The position numbers were made by a program, and so were the translations under genes. The notes beneath the pieces are model-generated. The model saw only the letters and a list, made by a program, of their open reading frames with translations. It did no database searches and was not told where the DNA came from. 53,226 bases of DNA, taken from contig JABJKH010000022.1 of assembly GCA_018660465.1 (NCBI GenBank), positions 1 through 53,226 on the forward strand, given 5' to 3'. The stretch's first letter is position 1. Each line of letters begins with the position of its first letter. Source of the DNA: Rhodospirillaceae bacterium. Lineage in GTDB: Bacteria > Pseudomonadota > Alphaproteobacteria > Rhodospirillales > JABJKH01. Below are positions 8,343-16,190 of this stretch, piece by piece.

Positions 8343-9390
8343 TTTATATAAACTCGCAGGCCCTGTCCTTCGGCTCCTTGATCCGGAAGCCGCGCATGGG
8401 GTTGCCATTTGTGTGCTGAAGGCGGGCTTGGCTCCCGTTGGTGCGAAGTTTGAGGATCCAATTCTATCGGTCAAGCTTTGGGACCTGGAGTTTGCCAACC
8501 CTATAGGTTTGGCAGCAGGGTTTGATAAAAATGCTGAAGTCCCGGACGCAATGTGTGAGCAAGGTTTTGGGTTCGTGGAAATCGGCAGTGTCACGCCGCG
8601 TCCCCAAATTGGGAACCCGAAGCCTCGGCTGTTCCGTCTGACCCGTGATCGGGCGGTGATAAATCGCATGGGGTTTAATAACGATGGCATGGACGTTGTT
8701 GCTGAACGTTTGGCGAAGGGGCATTCGGGAATTCTTGGGGTGAACCTCGGCAAAAATAAAGACACAGAGAATGCGCTTGATGATTATGTCTTGGGCGCGG
8801 AAAAGTTGGCATCCTATGCCGACTACATTGTGGTTAATGTCTCATCACCGAACACGCCGGGTTTGCGCCTGTTGCAAGGCGGCGATCAATTAAAGAGCCT
8901 GCTGGCAGGTGTGAGGGAGGTGTTGAATAAATCAGACTCTGGAAAACGCCCCCCGTTGCTGGTCAAGATTGCGCCAGATTTGGCCGACGAAGATCTTGCT
9001 GAAATCGCCACTGTTTCTTTGGAGGTCGGGATTGACGGTTTGATTGCGACAAATACCACGATCCAACGCCCCGCTAGTCTGACTGATGCTCATAGCTCGG
9101 AAGGCGGTGGATTAAGCGGGCAGCCGCTGATGAATTTATCGACCAGCGTGCTTTCCCAGATGTATCAACTGACCGAAGGAAAGCTGCCGCTGATTGGCGT
9201 CGGAGGTGTTTCCAGCGGGGCGGATGCTTATGAAAAGATTCGTGCGGGGGCCAGTCTGGTTCAACTCTATTCGGCGCTTGTGTATCAGGGGCCTGGCCTG
9301 GTGAATCGTATTAAACGAGAGTTGTTGGCGTGTTTAAAAAAAGATGGATTTGCATCGATCACCGATGCGGTCGGGGCTGATCATCGTTAG
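8335..9390 (+). CDS. pyrD: Dihydroorotate dehydrogenase (quinone), class 2
   Basis: A 351-aa FMN enzyme that oxidises dihydroorotate to orotate with quinone as acceptor, the fourth step of pyrimidine synthesis, at the inner face of the cytoplasmic membrane. The N-terminal helical extension (LYKLAGPVLRLLDPEAAHGVAI) is the membrane/quinone-binding region of class 2 enzymes. GLAAGFDKNAE, GSVTPRPQIGNPKPRLFRL, NRMGFNN and NVSSPNTPGLR follow; the last carries the catalytic Ser. The C-terminal GVGGVSSGADAYEKIRAGASLVQLYSALVY binds FMN phosphate. An in-frame ATG at 8296 exists, but the start at 8335 fits the family and overlaps the DUF952 stop. Confidence 0.96.
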   Translation: MADLYKLAGPVLRLLDPEAAHGVAICVLKAGLAPVGAKFEDPILSVKLWDLEFANPIGLAAGFDKNAEVPDAMCEQGFGFVEIGSVTPRPQIGNPKPRLFRLTRDRAVINRMGFNNDGMDVVAERLAKGHSGILGVNLGKNKDTENALDDYVLGAEKLASYADYIVVNVSSPNTPGLRLLQGGDQLKSLLAGVREVLNKSDSGKRPPLLVKIAPDLADEDLAEIATVSLEVGIDGLIATNTTIQRPASLTDAHSSEGGGLSGQPLMNLSTSVLSQMYQLTEGKLPLIGVGGVSSGADAYEKIRAGASLVQLYSALVYQGPGLVNRIKRELLACLKKDGFASITDAVGADHR

Positions 9391-10472
9391 GGGCGACCGT
9401 CCCCTTTCCGTCGTTCCACAAAAGACTGGACCAATCTAAAAATTATCGGCGCAAACACCAACAGAGAAAATACGCGGAACAGGTGATGGGTAGAAACGAA
9501 AGCAATATCGATTCCCAAGGCGAGACTGATGAGGCTCATTTCTGCCAAGCCGCTGGGCGAGAAGGCCAGAACCAATACCTTGAAATCCACCCCCGTAACC
9601 TTTGACATGATCATGGCGAACGCAATCGCCGCCGCAATCATAACGATGGTTGTTACTCCCCCAGCCAACAAATTGCCGAAGACTCGTTTCAAAGCTAATC
9701 CTGCAAATTGACAACCGATGCTGGCCCCTAGGACCACTTGCGCGACATTGATCAAATCTTGCGGAACACGGGCGTCGCTGAACCCTGCGACGTGGACGAA
9801 GCCACTTACAGCCAGAGGCCCTAAAATGGCGTATGCTGGCAGCCGTAGCATCTTGCCTCCGGCATAACCGACAACGGTACAGACAAATAATACGCCTAAA
9901 TCGAAGGGAGTGATACTCGTACCGTGAGTTACCGCGGCAGCAGTACTTGGATCGTACCCCCCGAAGTATCGAAACCAAAATGGAATAATCATTACGGTCA
10001 ACAGCAACCGCATGCTGTGCACTAATGATATGACCCTTTCGTCACCCCCATAGCTCTTGCCTAACATTACCATTTCGATCAAACCACCAGGAGCCGCTGC
10101 ATAATAGGAGGATACCGGGTCGTATTTCGCAACACGGGTTAAAATCTGATACGACACGCCACCCACAATGACGACGTAAATTAGGACGCAGCCGAGTGTG
10201 GGCCCCCATTGTAAAGCGTCTGTAACTGTCTCTGGCGTGAAGGCGGTCCCCAACATGGTTCCCAGAACTGCGACCATATAGCCGCGTAATTTTTTGGAAT
10301 GTTGAATTGGCGCGCCGAATAGTGCGGCCACGGTCGTTACAACCATGGCCCCAATCATCCACGGCAGGGGCGAGCGAAGGTACTCAAAGATTGCGCCGCC
10401 CACAGCAGCTAGACATAAAGTCAGTAAAATCGGCACGGCGGTGCGCTTAGAAAGCGCCGAGGAAATGGGCAT
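9387..10472 (-). CDS. AbrB-family integral membrane protein (PF05145 type)
   Basis: A 361-aa hydrophobic protein with about ten membrane segments in two similar halves. Each half has the family pattern: LPWMIGAMVVTT and YYAAAPGGLIEMVMLG in the first, LPAYAILGPLAVSG and FSPSGLAEMSLISLALG in the second. These are often annotated as ammonia monooxygenase or AbrB transcriptional regulators, but the sequence is plainly a membrane protein and not a DNA-binding AbrB. Transport is likely but unproven. It converges on pyrD with the two stop codons overlapping by 4 nt, and nadK lies 25 bp upstream on the same strand. Confidence 0.88.
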   Translation of the reverse strand: MPISSALSKRTAVPILLTLCLAAVGGAIFEYLRSPLPWMIGAMVVTTVAALFGAPIQHSKKLRGYMVAVLGTMLGTAFTPETVTDALQWGPTLGCVLIYVVIVGGVSYQILTRVAKYDPVSSYYAAAPGGLIEMVMLGKSYGGDERVISLVHSMRLLLTVMIIPFWFRYFGGYDPSTAAAVTHGTSITPFDLGVLFVCTVVGYAGGKMLRLPAYAILGPLAVSGFVHVAGFSDARVPQDLINVAQVVLGASIGCQFAGLALKRVFGNLLAGGVTTIVMIAAAIAFAMIMSKVTGVDFKVLVLAFSPSGLAEMSLISLALGIDIAFVSTHHLFRVFSLLVFAPIIFRLVQSFVERRKGDGRP

Positions 10473-10497
10473 TTATTGATCCAGTTCGTCCCTGGAA

Positions 10498-11265
10498 TTA
10501 GGGTAAGAATTGTTCCTTAAGAATACGTTCTTCTAGATTGTGTTCGGGGTCAAATAATAGTTTAGGCGCCAAGCTGGAGTCTTCTATAATTTCAACCCGT
10601 ATGACATTTCTAAACTCATAAAAATCGGCAACCGCACTGACCGGACGCATATCAGAGCTCAAAACTTCAATGACAACTTTTGCCTGGTGCGGCAAGACAG
10701 CCCCCCGCCATTGCCGGGGCCGAAACGCGCTGATGGGTGTTAGTGCCAACACGCCGGCCCCTAAGGGTAAAATTGGCCCGTGTACTGACAGGTTATAGGC
10801 TGTGCTGCCCGCCGGTGTTGACAGCAAAATACCATCGCAAATGAGCTCTTCCAGGCGAACCACATCATCGACCAAGACGCGGACCTTGGCGGCAAAACGA
10901 GTTTGCCGAAACACCGATACATCATTAATTGCAATGGCTTGGTGGCGGGTGCCATCTACATCCTGCACCGTCATGGACAGCGCTGGAATGGTGTTAAGTT
11001 CTGCTTTTTCAAGGCGTTCCAGAAGGCCATCTTCCTCATACGCGTTCATCAAAAATCCGACAGAGCCTCGGTTTATGCCAAAAATTGGCGTTTGCTGTTC
11101 CATGTATTCATGGAGACATTGCAGCATGAAGCCGTCACCCCCAAGGGCGACAACCACGTCTGCTTCCTCAGCAGGCACGTAGCTATAGCGCGCTTCTAAC
11201 AGTTTCTTCGCAGTCTGAGCGATCTCCTGATCGGCAGCGGCGAAGGCAATGGAATTAAACTTCAT
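10498..11265 (-). CDS. nadK: NAD kinase
   Basis: A 255-aa NAD kinase, which phosphorylates NAD to NADP in the cytoplasm. The GGDGFMLQ motif (about 42-49) holds the catalytic Asp, [10 protein letters not shown] follows, and [24 protein letters not shown] is the family's NAD-binding block. The frame is open for 32 codons further upstream, but the ATG at 11265 has AAGGA four nt before it and fits the family length. It is divergent from the TetR gene with 56 bp between the two start codons. Confidence 0.95.
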   Translation of the reverse strand: MKFNSIAFAAADQEIAQTAKKLLEARYSYVPAEEADVVVALGGDGFMLQCLHEYMEQQTPIFGINRGSVGFLMNAYEEDGLLERLEKAELNTIPALSMTVQDVDGTRHQAIAINDVSVFRQTRFAAKVRVLVDDVVRLEELICDGILLSTPAGSTAYNLSVHGPILPLGAGVLALTPISAFRPRQWRGAVLPHQAKVVIEVLSSDMRPVSAVADFYEFRNVIRVEIIEDSSLAPKLLFDPEHNLEERILKEQFLP

Positions 11266-11285
11266 GATATCCTTTGTAGCATCTC

Positions 11286-11324
11286 TTGCGAATTTGACGA
11301 ATTTCCAACATACTAGTTGGTATG
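11286..11324 (+). promoter_or_regulatory. Candidate promoter and palindromic operator of the TetR gene
   Basis: TTGCGA (11286-11291) and CATACT (11309-11314) are spaced by exactly 17 bp. Two overlapping inverted repeats cover the -10 and start codon: CCAAC-6-GTTGG (11305-11320) and CATAC-6-GTATG (11309-11324). The second reaches the ATG of the regulator. Palindromes of this shape are usual TetR-family operators, so autoregulation is inferred. There is no Shine-Dalgarno sequence, and the expected start of transcription coincides with the ATG. Confidence 0.6.
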
Positions 11325-11924
11325 CCACGTGTTCGCAATCCAAAGCAAACGCGCCGTGCAATCTTGCAGGCAGCGTATGAAAATATCCACCGGCAAGGCT
11401 ATCAGGCGGCGGGGCTCAGCGATATTTTGGCTGCAACGGGGGTGACCAAGGGCGCGCTTTATCATCATTTTCCCAACAAGGCTGCCTTGGGTTACGCCGT
11501 GGTTGACGAAGTCCTGAAGGCTTACGTTGAAACCTGGTGGCTGGAACCAATTGAAGATACTGAAGACCCTATCGCGGTGCTGGCGGGTCTCATCGACATA
11601 GATGTGCATACAGATCTTGAAAGCCTGATTGAATTAGGCTGTCCGCTTAACAATTTGGCGCAGGAAATGTCGGCCATTGATGATGGTTTTCGTCAACGGA
11701 TTGAGGCGCTGTATCGACTTTGGCGTAAGGGAATTGAAAGTTCGCTTCGCAACAGCCAGCAACGCGGCGATGTGCTAGGTGATGTCGATGCTGACCAAGC
11801 GGCAGCGTTTTTTATTGCGGCCGTTGAAGGCGGTCTCGGGCAAGCTAAGGCGGCACAAAGTAGCGACGTCTTCCGCGACTGCATGGTTGGGCTTAGCCGT
11901 TATCTATTATCACTTCGAGCGTAG
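11322..11924 (+). CDS. TetR/AcrR-family transcriptional regulator
   Basis: A 200-aa regulator. The N-terminal DNA-binding domain contains [47 protein letters not shown] (about 10-55), an almost textbook TetR helix-turn-helix. The rest is the helical ligand-binding and dimerisation domain, including a [12 protein letters not shown] block found in the branch that responds to electrophiles or organic compounds. It most likely represses its own gene and perhaps divergent nadK through the palindrome that overlaps its start codon. It is followed after 20 bp by the HTH/PBP regulator on the same strand. Confidence 0.92.
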   Translation: MPRVRNPKQTRRAILQAAYENIHRQGYQAAGLSDILAATGVTKGALYHHFPNKAALGYAVVDEVLKAYVETWWLEPIEDTEDPIAVLAGLIDIDVHTDLESLIELGCPLNNLAQEMSAIDDGFRQRIEALYRLWRKGIESSLRNSQQRGDVLGDVDADQAAAFFIAAVEGGLGQAKAAQSSDVFRDCMVGLSRYLLSLRA

Positions 11925-11944
11925 GATGCAGCTTGAAGGAACTT

Positions 11945-12808
11945 ATGAACACGCATGAAGTGGCGGATTACCTTCGGATCAAGGAACGTAAAGTTTATGA
12001 TCTAATCGCCAAGAAGGCCATTCCATGTACTCGAGTGACTGGCAAGTGGCTATTCCCAAAGCCGTTGATTGATGCGTGGTTGGCGCGAGAAACGGATACC
12101 ACAGGCGTTTCGTTGACCCCGCCCCCCGCCGTTGTTGCAGGAAGCCAAGATCCGCTATTGGATTGGAGCCTGCGTGAATCTGGGTGTGATTTGGCGGTGT
12201 TACCGGGCGGCAGCTTGGACGGCCTGCGGCGGTTTGCCAGCGGTGATGCGGTTGTTTGTGGCCTGCATATCCCGGAGCCGGAGGGCTATAACACCCAGTC
12301 CGTCGCCAAGCAGTGCGCGGGGCAGGGGACCGTGCTGGTCGAATGGGCTTGGCGAGAACAGGGGCTGGTATTGGCTAAGGGAAATCCTCTAGGCATTATC
12401 TCAGTCGCAGATTTGGTCACGGCCAACGCGCGGGTTGCTGTTCGACAGCCAGATGCGGGCAGTCGCCTATTATTTCAAAACTTGTTGGATGAGGCAGGCA
12501 TAAAATTCGACCAACTCAACGCTCTCACGGAAGTTTTTCGGAGTGAGAACGACTTGGGGTTGGCAATCCTGGACGACAAGGCTGATGCCGGGCTTGGGAT
12601 CGCGGCGGTCGCCCGCGGTCAACGTCTGGATTTCGTGCCATTGGCGCGCGAACGATTTGATTTGTTGGTCCGTCGCAGAGATTATTTTGAGACTCCGGTT
12701 CAGACACTTCTCGCCTTCTCTCGAACAGAAAATTTTCGAGCCAAAGCCAAAGAAATGGGGGGCTATGCCGTCGCCAATGTAGGGCAGATTTCAGCCAGCC
12801 TGGATTAA
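11945..12808 (+). CDS. Excisionase-type HTH regulator with periplasmic-binding-like sensor domain (probable tungstate/molybdate regulator)
   Basis: A 287-aa protein. Residues 1-55 are a MerR/excisionase-type helix-turn-helix (MNTHEVADYLRIKERKVYDLIAKKAIPCTRVTGKWLFPK). Residues about 70-285 form a substrate-binding-like domain related to oxyanion-binding proteins (DLAVLPGGSLDGLRRFASGDAVVCGLHI, AVRQPDAGSR-LFQNLLDE, DNDLGLAI-like helix, DAGLGIAAVARG). This architecture is usually found beside molybdate or tungstate transporters and senses the oxyanion directly. It ends 1 bp from the convergent tupA stop, which supports that role. A TTG four codons upstream is possible, but AAGGA lies directly before the ATG at 11945. 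The regulatory target is inferred. Confidence 0.85.
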   Translation: MNTHEVADYLRIKERKVYDLIAKKAIPCTRVTGKWLFPKPLIDAWLARETDTTGVSLTPPPAVVAGSQDPLLDWSLRESGCDLAVLPGGSLDGLRRFASGDAVVCGLHIPEPEGYNTQSVAKQCAGQGTVLVEWAWREQGLVLAKGNPLGIISVADLVTANARVAVRQPDAGSRLLFQNLLDEAGIKFDQLNALTEVFRSENDLGLAILDDKADAGLGIAAVARGQRLDFVPLARERFDLLVRRRDYFETPVQTLLAFSRTENFRAKAKEMGGYAVANVGQISASLD

Positions 12809-12809
12809 T

Positions 12810-13634
12810 TTACTGGCCCGGTTTGGCGTTCGGCGTGAACAACTTCTTTCCATTGATGGTGAAAGCGCCGATGGCTTTTTGGCCTTCTTTGGAAATTAAC
12901 CAATCGATTAATATTTGTCCCTCTTTTGCCTTCACATGGGGGTGCTTCGCTTTGTTTACGAGGATCACGCCGTAGGGATTGAACAACGGCGGCAGCCCCT
13001 CGACAAGGACGCTCAGGCCCACCTTGTTCTGGAACGCCAGCCAGGTCCCCCGATCGGTCATGGTATAGGCGTTGGTGGCAGACGAGGTGTTCAGGGTTGC
13101 CCCCATGCCGGAGCCGGTTTCCCGGTACCAAGTGCCGGAAACCTTTTTTAAATTTACTCCAGTTTTCATCCATAGCGATAGTTCGCGTTTATGTGTACCA
13201 CTGTCGTCGCCCCGCGACATGAAGGGTGACTTGGTGGCAGAAATCCGCAGGAGAGCTGCTGTTAGATTTTTCATTTTATGGATTTTGGCCGGGTCGGCAG
13301 TGGGGCCAACAATGATGAAATCGTTATACATCACATCGTAACGTTTTATGCCAAAGCCATCAGCGACGAACTTTTCTTCGGATGTGCGGTGATGGACCAG
13401 CAAAACGTCAGCATCACCCCGTCTGGCAATTCGGATTGCTTGGCCCGTTCCAACTGCTACGACTCGAACCAAGATGCCTGTTTTCTTGGAAAACATCGGC
13501 AAGATATGCCTCAGCAGGCCTGAATTTTCCGTAGATGTCGTGGATGTCAGGGTGATATATTTTTCGGCACTTTGTGCGGGTAATCCTGCTGCGAGCCAAA
13601 TACCAAGTGCGATGACGATTGCGATAGCTTTCAC
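12810..13634 (-). CDS. tupA: Tungstate ABC transporter, substrate-binding protein TupA
   Basis: A 274-aa periplasmic binding protein. It begins with a signal peptide (hydrophobic KAIAIVIALGIWLAAG ending LPAQSA). The mature protein opens with TSTTSTENSGLL, the T-T-S-T oxyanion-binding motif of TupA. MSRGDDSGTHKREL and WYRETGSGMGATLN are further family blocks that bind the anion. The GTG at 13634 is the start: AGGAG lies 8 nt upstream, it begins the signal peptide, and it overlaps the tupC stop as GTGA. It is the last gene of tupBCA, an unusual position for the binding protein. Confidence 0.92.
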   Translation of the reverse strand: MKAIAIVIALGIWLAAGLPAQSAEKYITLTSTTSTENSGLLRHILPMFSKKTGILVRVVAVGTGQAIRIARRGDADVLLVHHRTSEEKFVADGFGIKRYDVMYNDFIIVGPTADPAKIHKMKNLTAALLRISATKSPFMSRGDDSGTHKRELSLWMKTGVNLKKVSGTWYRETGSGMGATLNTSSATNAYTMTDRGTWLAFQNKVGLSVLVEGLPPLFNPYGVILVNKAKHPHVKAKEGQILIDWLISKEGQKAIGAFTINGKKLFTPNAKPGQ

Positions 13635-14383
13635 GACTGCATCTCCTGATTGGGTCCCCATAACAAATCACCACGGATAAAGGCCTCCGCCAGTGGGTTC
13701 TTCGGGGCTGCAAAAAAGTCGGCTGCCGGGGATTGCTCCAACAGTCTTCCTTGATGGATAAACAAAACTTCATCGGCCAAGCGTCGGGCCTGACCCATGT
13801 TGTGGGTGGTCATGATGATCTTGGTTCCAGCGGCGTGGATTTCGGCGATGATTTCCTCAAACGCATATGTCGCACCCGGGTCCAGACTGGCCGTGGGTTC
13901 ATCTAGGAACAACACTTGTGGTTTTAGGACCCAAGCGCGGGCCAGGGCTAACTTTTGTTGTTCACCGAACGACATGACCCGGGCAGGGCGTCTGGCAAAT
14001 TCAGCCAAGCCGGTCTTTTCCAAGACTTCTTGGGTGAGGCGCTTGCGTTCGGCCCGGTCGATCCCTCTAAGGGCCAGCGCATAGTCCACATTAGCTTGGG
14101 CAGATCGACGTAGCATGATCGGGCGCTGAAAGACCATCGCTTGGAAATCTGACGGGTTTCGTGTCCGGGCACCGTGCCATCGAATGGCCCCGCCTGAGGG
14201 CTGTATCAAGCCATGGCAGAGACGCAAAAGCAGACTTTTCCCGGCACCATTTGGTCCGAGAATAATCGTCCGAGGACCGGCCTCCAGTTTGAACGAAAGA
14301 TCATTGATCAAACGCTTGTCACTGGCCTCATATCTGAGATCGCTGAGTTCCAGCGGGAAGATGCTATCGGCATTAATGGTCAT
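13631..14383 (-). CDS. tupC: Tungstate ABC transporter, ATP-binding protein TupC
   Basis: A 250-aa ABC ATPase that powers tungstate import. Walker A is GPNGAGKS (43-50), the Q-loop is VFQRP, Walker B is VLFLDEP (157-163) and the H-loop is TTHNMGQA. The signature motif reads MSFGEQQ (137-143) instead of the usual LSGGEQQ: the first glycine of the pair is Phe. The reading frame is otherwise intact. The gene overlaps tupB by ATGA and tupA by GTGA, so the three are one translationally coupled operon. Confidence 0.93.
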   Translation of the reverse strand: MTINADSIFPLELSDLRYEASDKRLINDLSFKLEAGPRTIILGPNGAGKSLLLRLCHGLIQPSGGAIRWHGARTRNPSDFQAMVFQRPIMLRRSAQANVDYALALRGIDRAERKRLTQEVLEKTGLAEFARRPARVMSFGEQQKLALARAWVLKPQVLFLDEPTASLDPGATYAFEEIIAEIHAAGTKIIMTTHNMGQARRLADEVLFIHQGRLLEQSPAADFFAAPKNPLAEAFIRGDLLWGPNQEMQS

Positions 14384-15084
14384 TTTTCAGACCTTTCTGC
14401 CAAGGCTTTCATCCCATAAGCACCGCCATTAGCCCCCAACGAGATCGCCATCAGGATACAACCAAGCGCCAACGCTAAAACCAAATCACCTTTACTGACT
14501 TCCAAGGCGATGGATGTCGTCATTACCCGCGTAACATGATCGATGTTGCCGCCGACGATCATGACAGCGCCGACTTCCGCACTGGCGCGTCCGAACCCGG
14601 CAAGCAGGGCCGTCAGCAACGAATACCGCCCGTCCCAGATCAGTGCTGTAATGGCGCGCCCGGGGCCAGCACCTAAGGATCGAAGCTGTTCTTCATACTC
14701 TGCCCACAGGTCTTCAATGACTTGGCGGGTGAGGGCACCGATGATCGGCATGATCAGCAGGACCTGGGCAATGATCATCGCCGTTGGCGTAAACAGCAGC
14801 CCCAGAACACCGAAGGGACCTGTCCGCGATAACAACAGATAAACGATTAGCCCGACCACCACCGGTGGCAATCCCATCAGCGCATTCATGAAAACAACAA
14901 TCGCCGTTCGACCTGGAAACCGATACAGCGCAACAGCGGCCCCAACAGGCATGGCAATCAGCGTGGCAATAAACAGCGCACTGAAACTGACCCTAAGCGA
15001 CAGCAACACAATCTCCGTCAAATCCTGGTTCAGGTTGACGATCAGGGCAACAGCAGTCAAAAGTGCATCGCTGAAATCGGTCAT
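14380..15084 (-). CDS. tupB: Tungstate ABC transporter, permease TupB
   Basis: A 234-aa inner-membrane permease with about five to six transmembrane segments. It carries the ABC permease EAA-type loop EEQLRSLGAGPGRAITALIWDGRYSL and the GRASAEVGAVMIVGGNIDHVTRVMTTSIALE block typical of TupB. The frame extends 49 codons upstream, but the start at 15084 fits the family; an AGGAG lies about 11 nt before it, a somewhat long spacing. It is the first gene of tupBCA. A divergent gene begins at 15222, and palindromes sit between the two. Confidence 0.92.
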   Translation of the reverse strand: MTDFSDALLTAVALIVNLNQDLTEIVLLSLRVSFSALFIATLIAMPVGAAVALYRFPGRTAIVVFMNALMGLPPVVVGLIVYLLLSRTGPFGVLGLLFTPTAMIIAQVLLIMPIIGALTRQVIEDLWAEYEEQLRSLGAGPGRAITALIWDGRYSLLTALLAGFGRASAEVGAVMIVGGNIDHVTRVMTTSIALEVSKGDLVLALALGCILMAISLGANGGAYGMKALAERSEK

Positions 15085-15145
15085 GGGGCCGGTTTCTCCT
15101 TCGGGCGGTTTAGTCGTAGCGTTTGAAGCTCTAAATCGGCAAGAA

Positions 15146-15188
15146 ATGTAAATTATGCATGAATTTACATACTTATGCATATGTGTAA
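15146..15188. promoter_or_regulatory. Two overlapping palindromes between tupB and the dehydratase gene (candidate operator)
   Basis: A perfect 9-bp inverted repeat ATGTAAATT / AATTTACAT (15146-15154 and 15162-15170) surrounds ATGCATG. A second, imperfect palindrome runs from TTACAT (15165-15170) to GTGTAA (15183-15188), also around ATGCAT. TTATGCAT occurs at 15153-15160 and 15173-15180, exactly 20 bp apart, so two dimers would bind on the same face of the helix. The likely binder is the HTH/PBP regulator at the other end of the tup locus; this is inference. Confidence 0.65.
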
Positions 15189-15221
15189 ACCAGTATTCCT
15201 TTGAGCCAAGGAGAGAAATCA

Positions 15222-16190
15222 GTGACGTCACTCATTACATTGGAAGAAATTAAGGCTGCGCGGGATGCGCTGCCGGACGTGATCCGCCGCACGCCTATTC
15301 TGCCGTTGTCCAGGGATTCCGCCGAAGTCGGGCAGGAAAAATTATTTCTGAAAGCTGAAAATCTGCAAGTCACAGGGGCTTACAAAGTTCGTGCCGCGTT
15401 CACCATGATGAACGCTATTGAGCCTGAGCGCTTGAAGAATGGACTGGTGCTGACGTCATCCGGCAACTTTGCCCAGGGGTTTGCCTACGCGGGCGCGCGC
15501 AGGGGGGTGAAGGTTGTCGTTGTCATGCTGGACCATACCAGCCCCTACAAAATTCAAGGGACGGAAGGCTATGGTGCCGAGGTCTTTCTGTGTGGCACCG
15601 ACGCCAGCGCCCGCCAAGACATCGTCGAACAAGTCGCCCGCGAACGAGGCATGACCGCCATCAACACCTGGGAAGAACGCCCGATCACAGCAGGCCACGC
15701 CAGCATTGGTCTTGAAATCGTCGAAGACTGCCCGGACGTCGAGCAAGTCCTGGTGCCGGTCAGCAGTGGCGGGGTTGCGGGTGGCATTGCGGCGGCCGTA
15801 AAACTCAGCCGACCCGAGGTCAAAGTCATTGGCGTGCAGCCGGAACGCGCCAACGCGGCCTATGTATCGCTGGAAAAGGGTGAGCCGACGGCGATTGACT
15901 ATTGGGATACTATGGCCGATGGCCTGTCCGCGGTCAGGCCTGGAGAATTTCCCTTCCAGCATTTACAAGAGTACCTGGACGAAATTGTTTTAATCTCTGA
16001 ACAAGACATCGCCGAAACGTTTCGAACATTGTTGTTCAGGGCGAAGATATTGGGCGAACCCGCTGGCGTTGTAGCGTCCGCAGGGTTTCTCTCAGGCAAA
16101 GTGGATACCTCACTGAAAACAGTCGCTGCTGTAACAGGCGGCAACGTCACCGAGGAAGTTATCCAGAAGATGCTTTCGATGTCGGCGTGA
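15222..16190 (+). CDS. Threonine/serine dehydratase-like PLP enzyme
   Basis: A 322-aa fold-type II PLP enzyme of the threonine dehydratase/serine racemase family. The PLP Lys is in TGAYKVRAA (Lys55; TGSFKxRGA is the usual form), the phosphate loop is SSGGVAGG, the substrate carboxylate loop is SSGNFAQG, and a final TGGNV contacts the pyridine nitrogen. No regulatory ACT domain is present, so it is the catabolic or racemase-like type. The GTG at 15222 is chosen because AAGGAG lies 8 nt upstream; a TTG at 15201 is in frame but has no such site. Its last 32 bp overlap the 3' end of the convergent MmgE/PrpD gene. Confidence 0.9.
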   Translation: MTSLITLEEIKAARDALPDVIRRTPILPLSRDSAEVGQEKLFLKAENLQVTGAYKVRAAFTMMNAIEPERLKNGLVLTSSGNFAQGFAYAGARRGVKVVVVMLDHTSPYKIQGTEGYGAEVFLCGTDASARQDIVEQVARERGMTAINTWEERPITAGHASIGLEIVEDCPDVEQVLVPVSSGGVAGGIAAAVKLSRPEVKVIGVQPERANAAYVSLEKGEPTAIDYWDTMADGLSAVRPGEFPFQHLQEYLDEIVLISEQDIAETFRTLLFRAKILGEPAGVVASAGFLSGKVDTSLKTVAAVTGGNVTEEVIQKMLSMSA

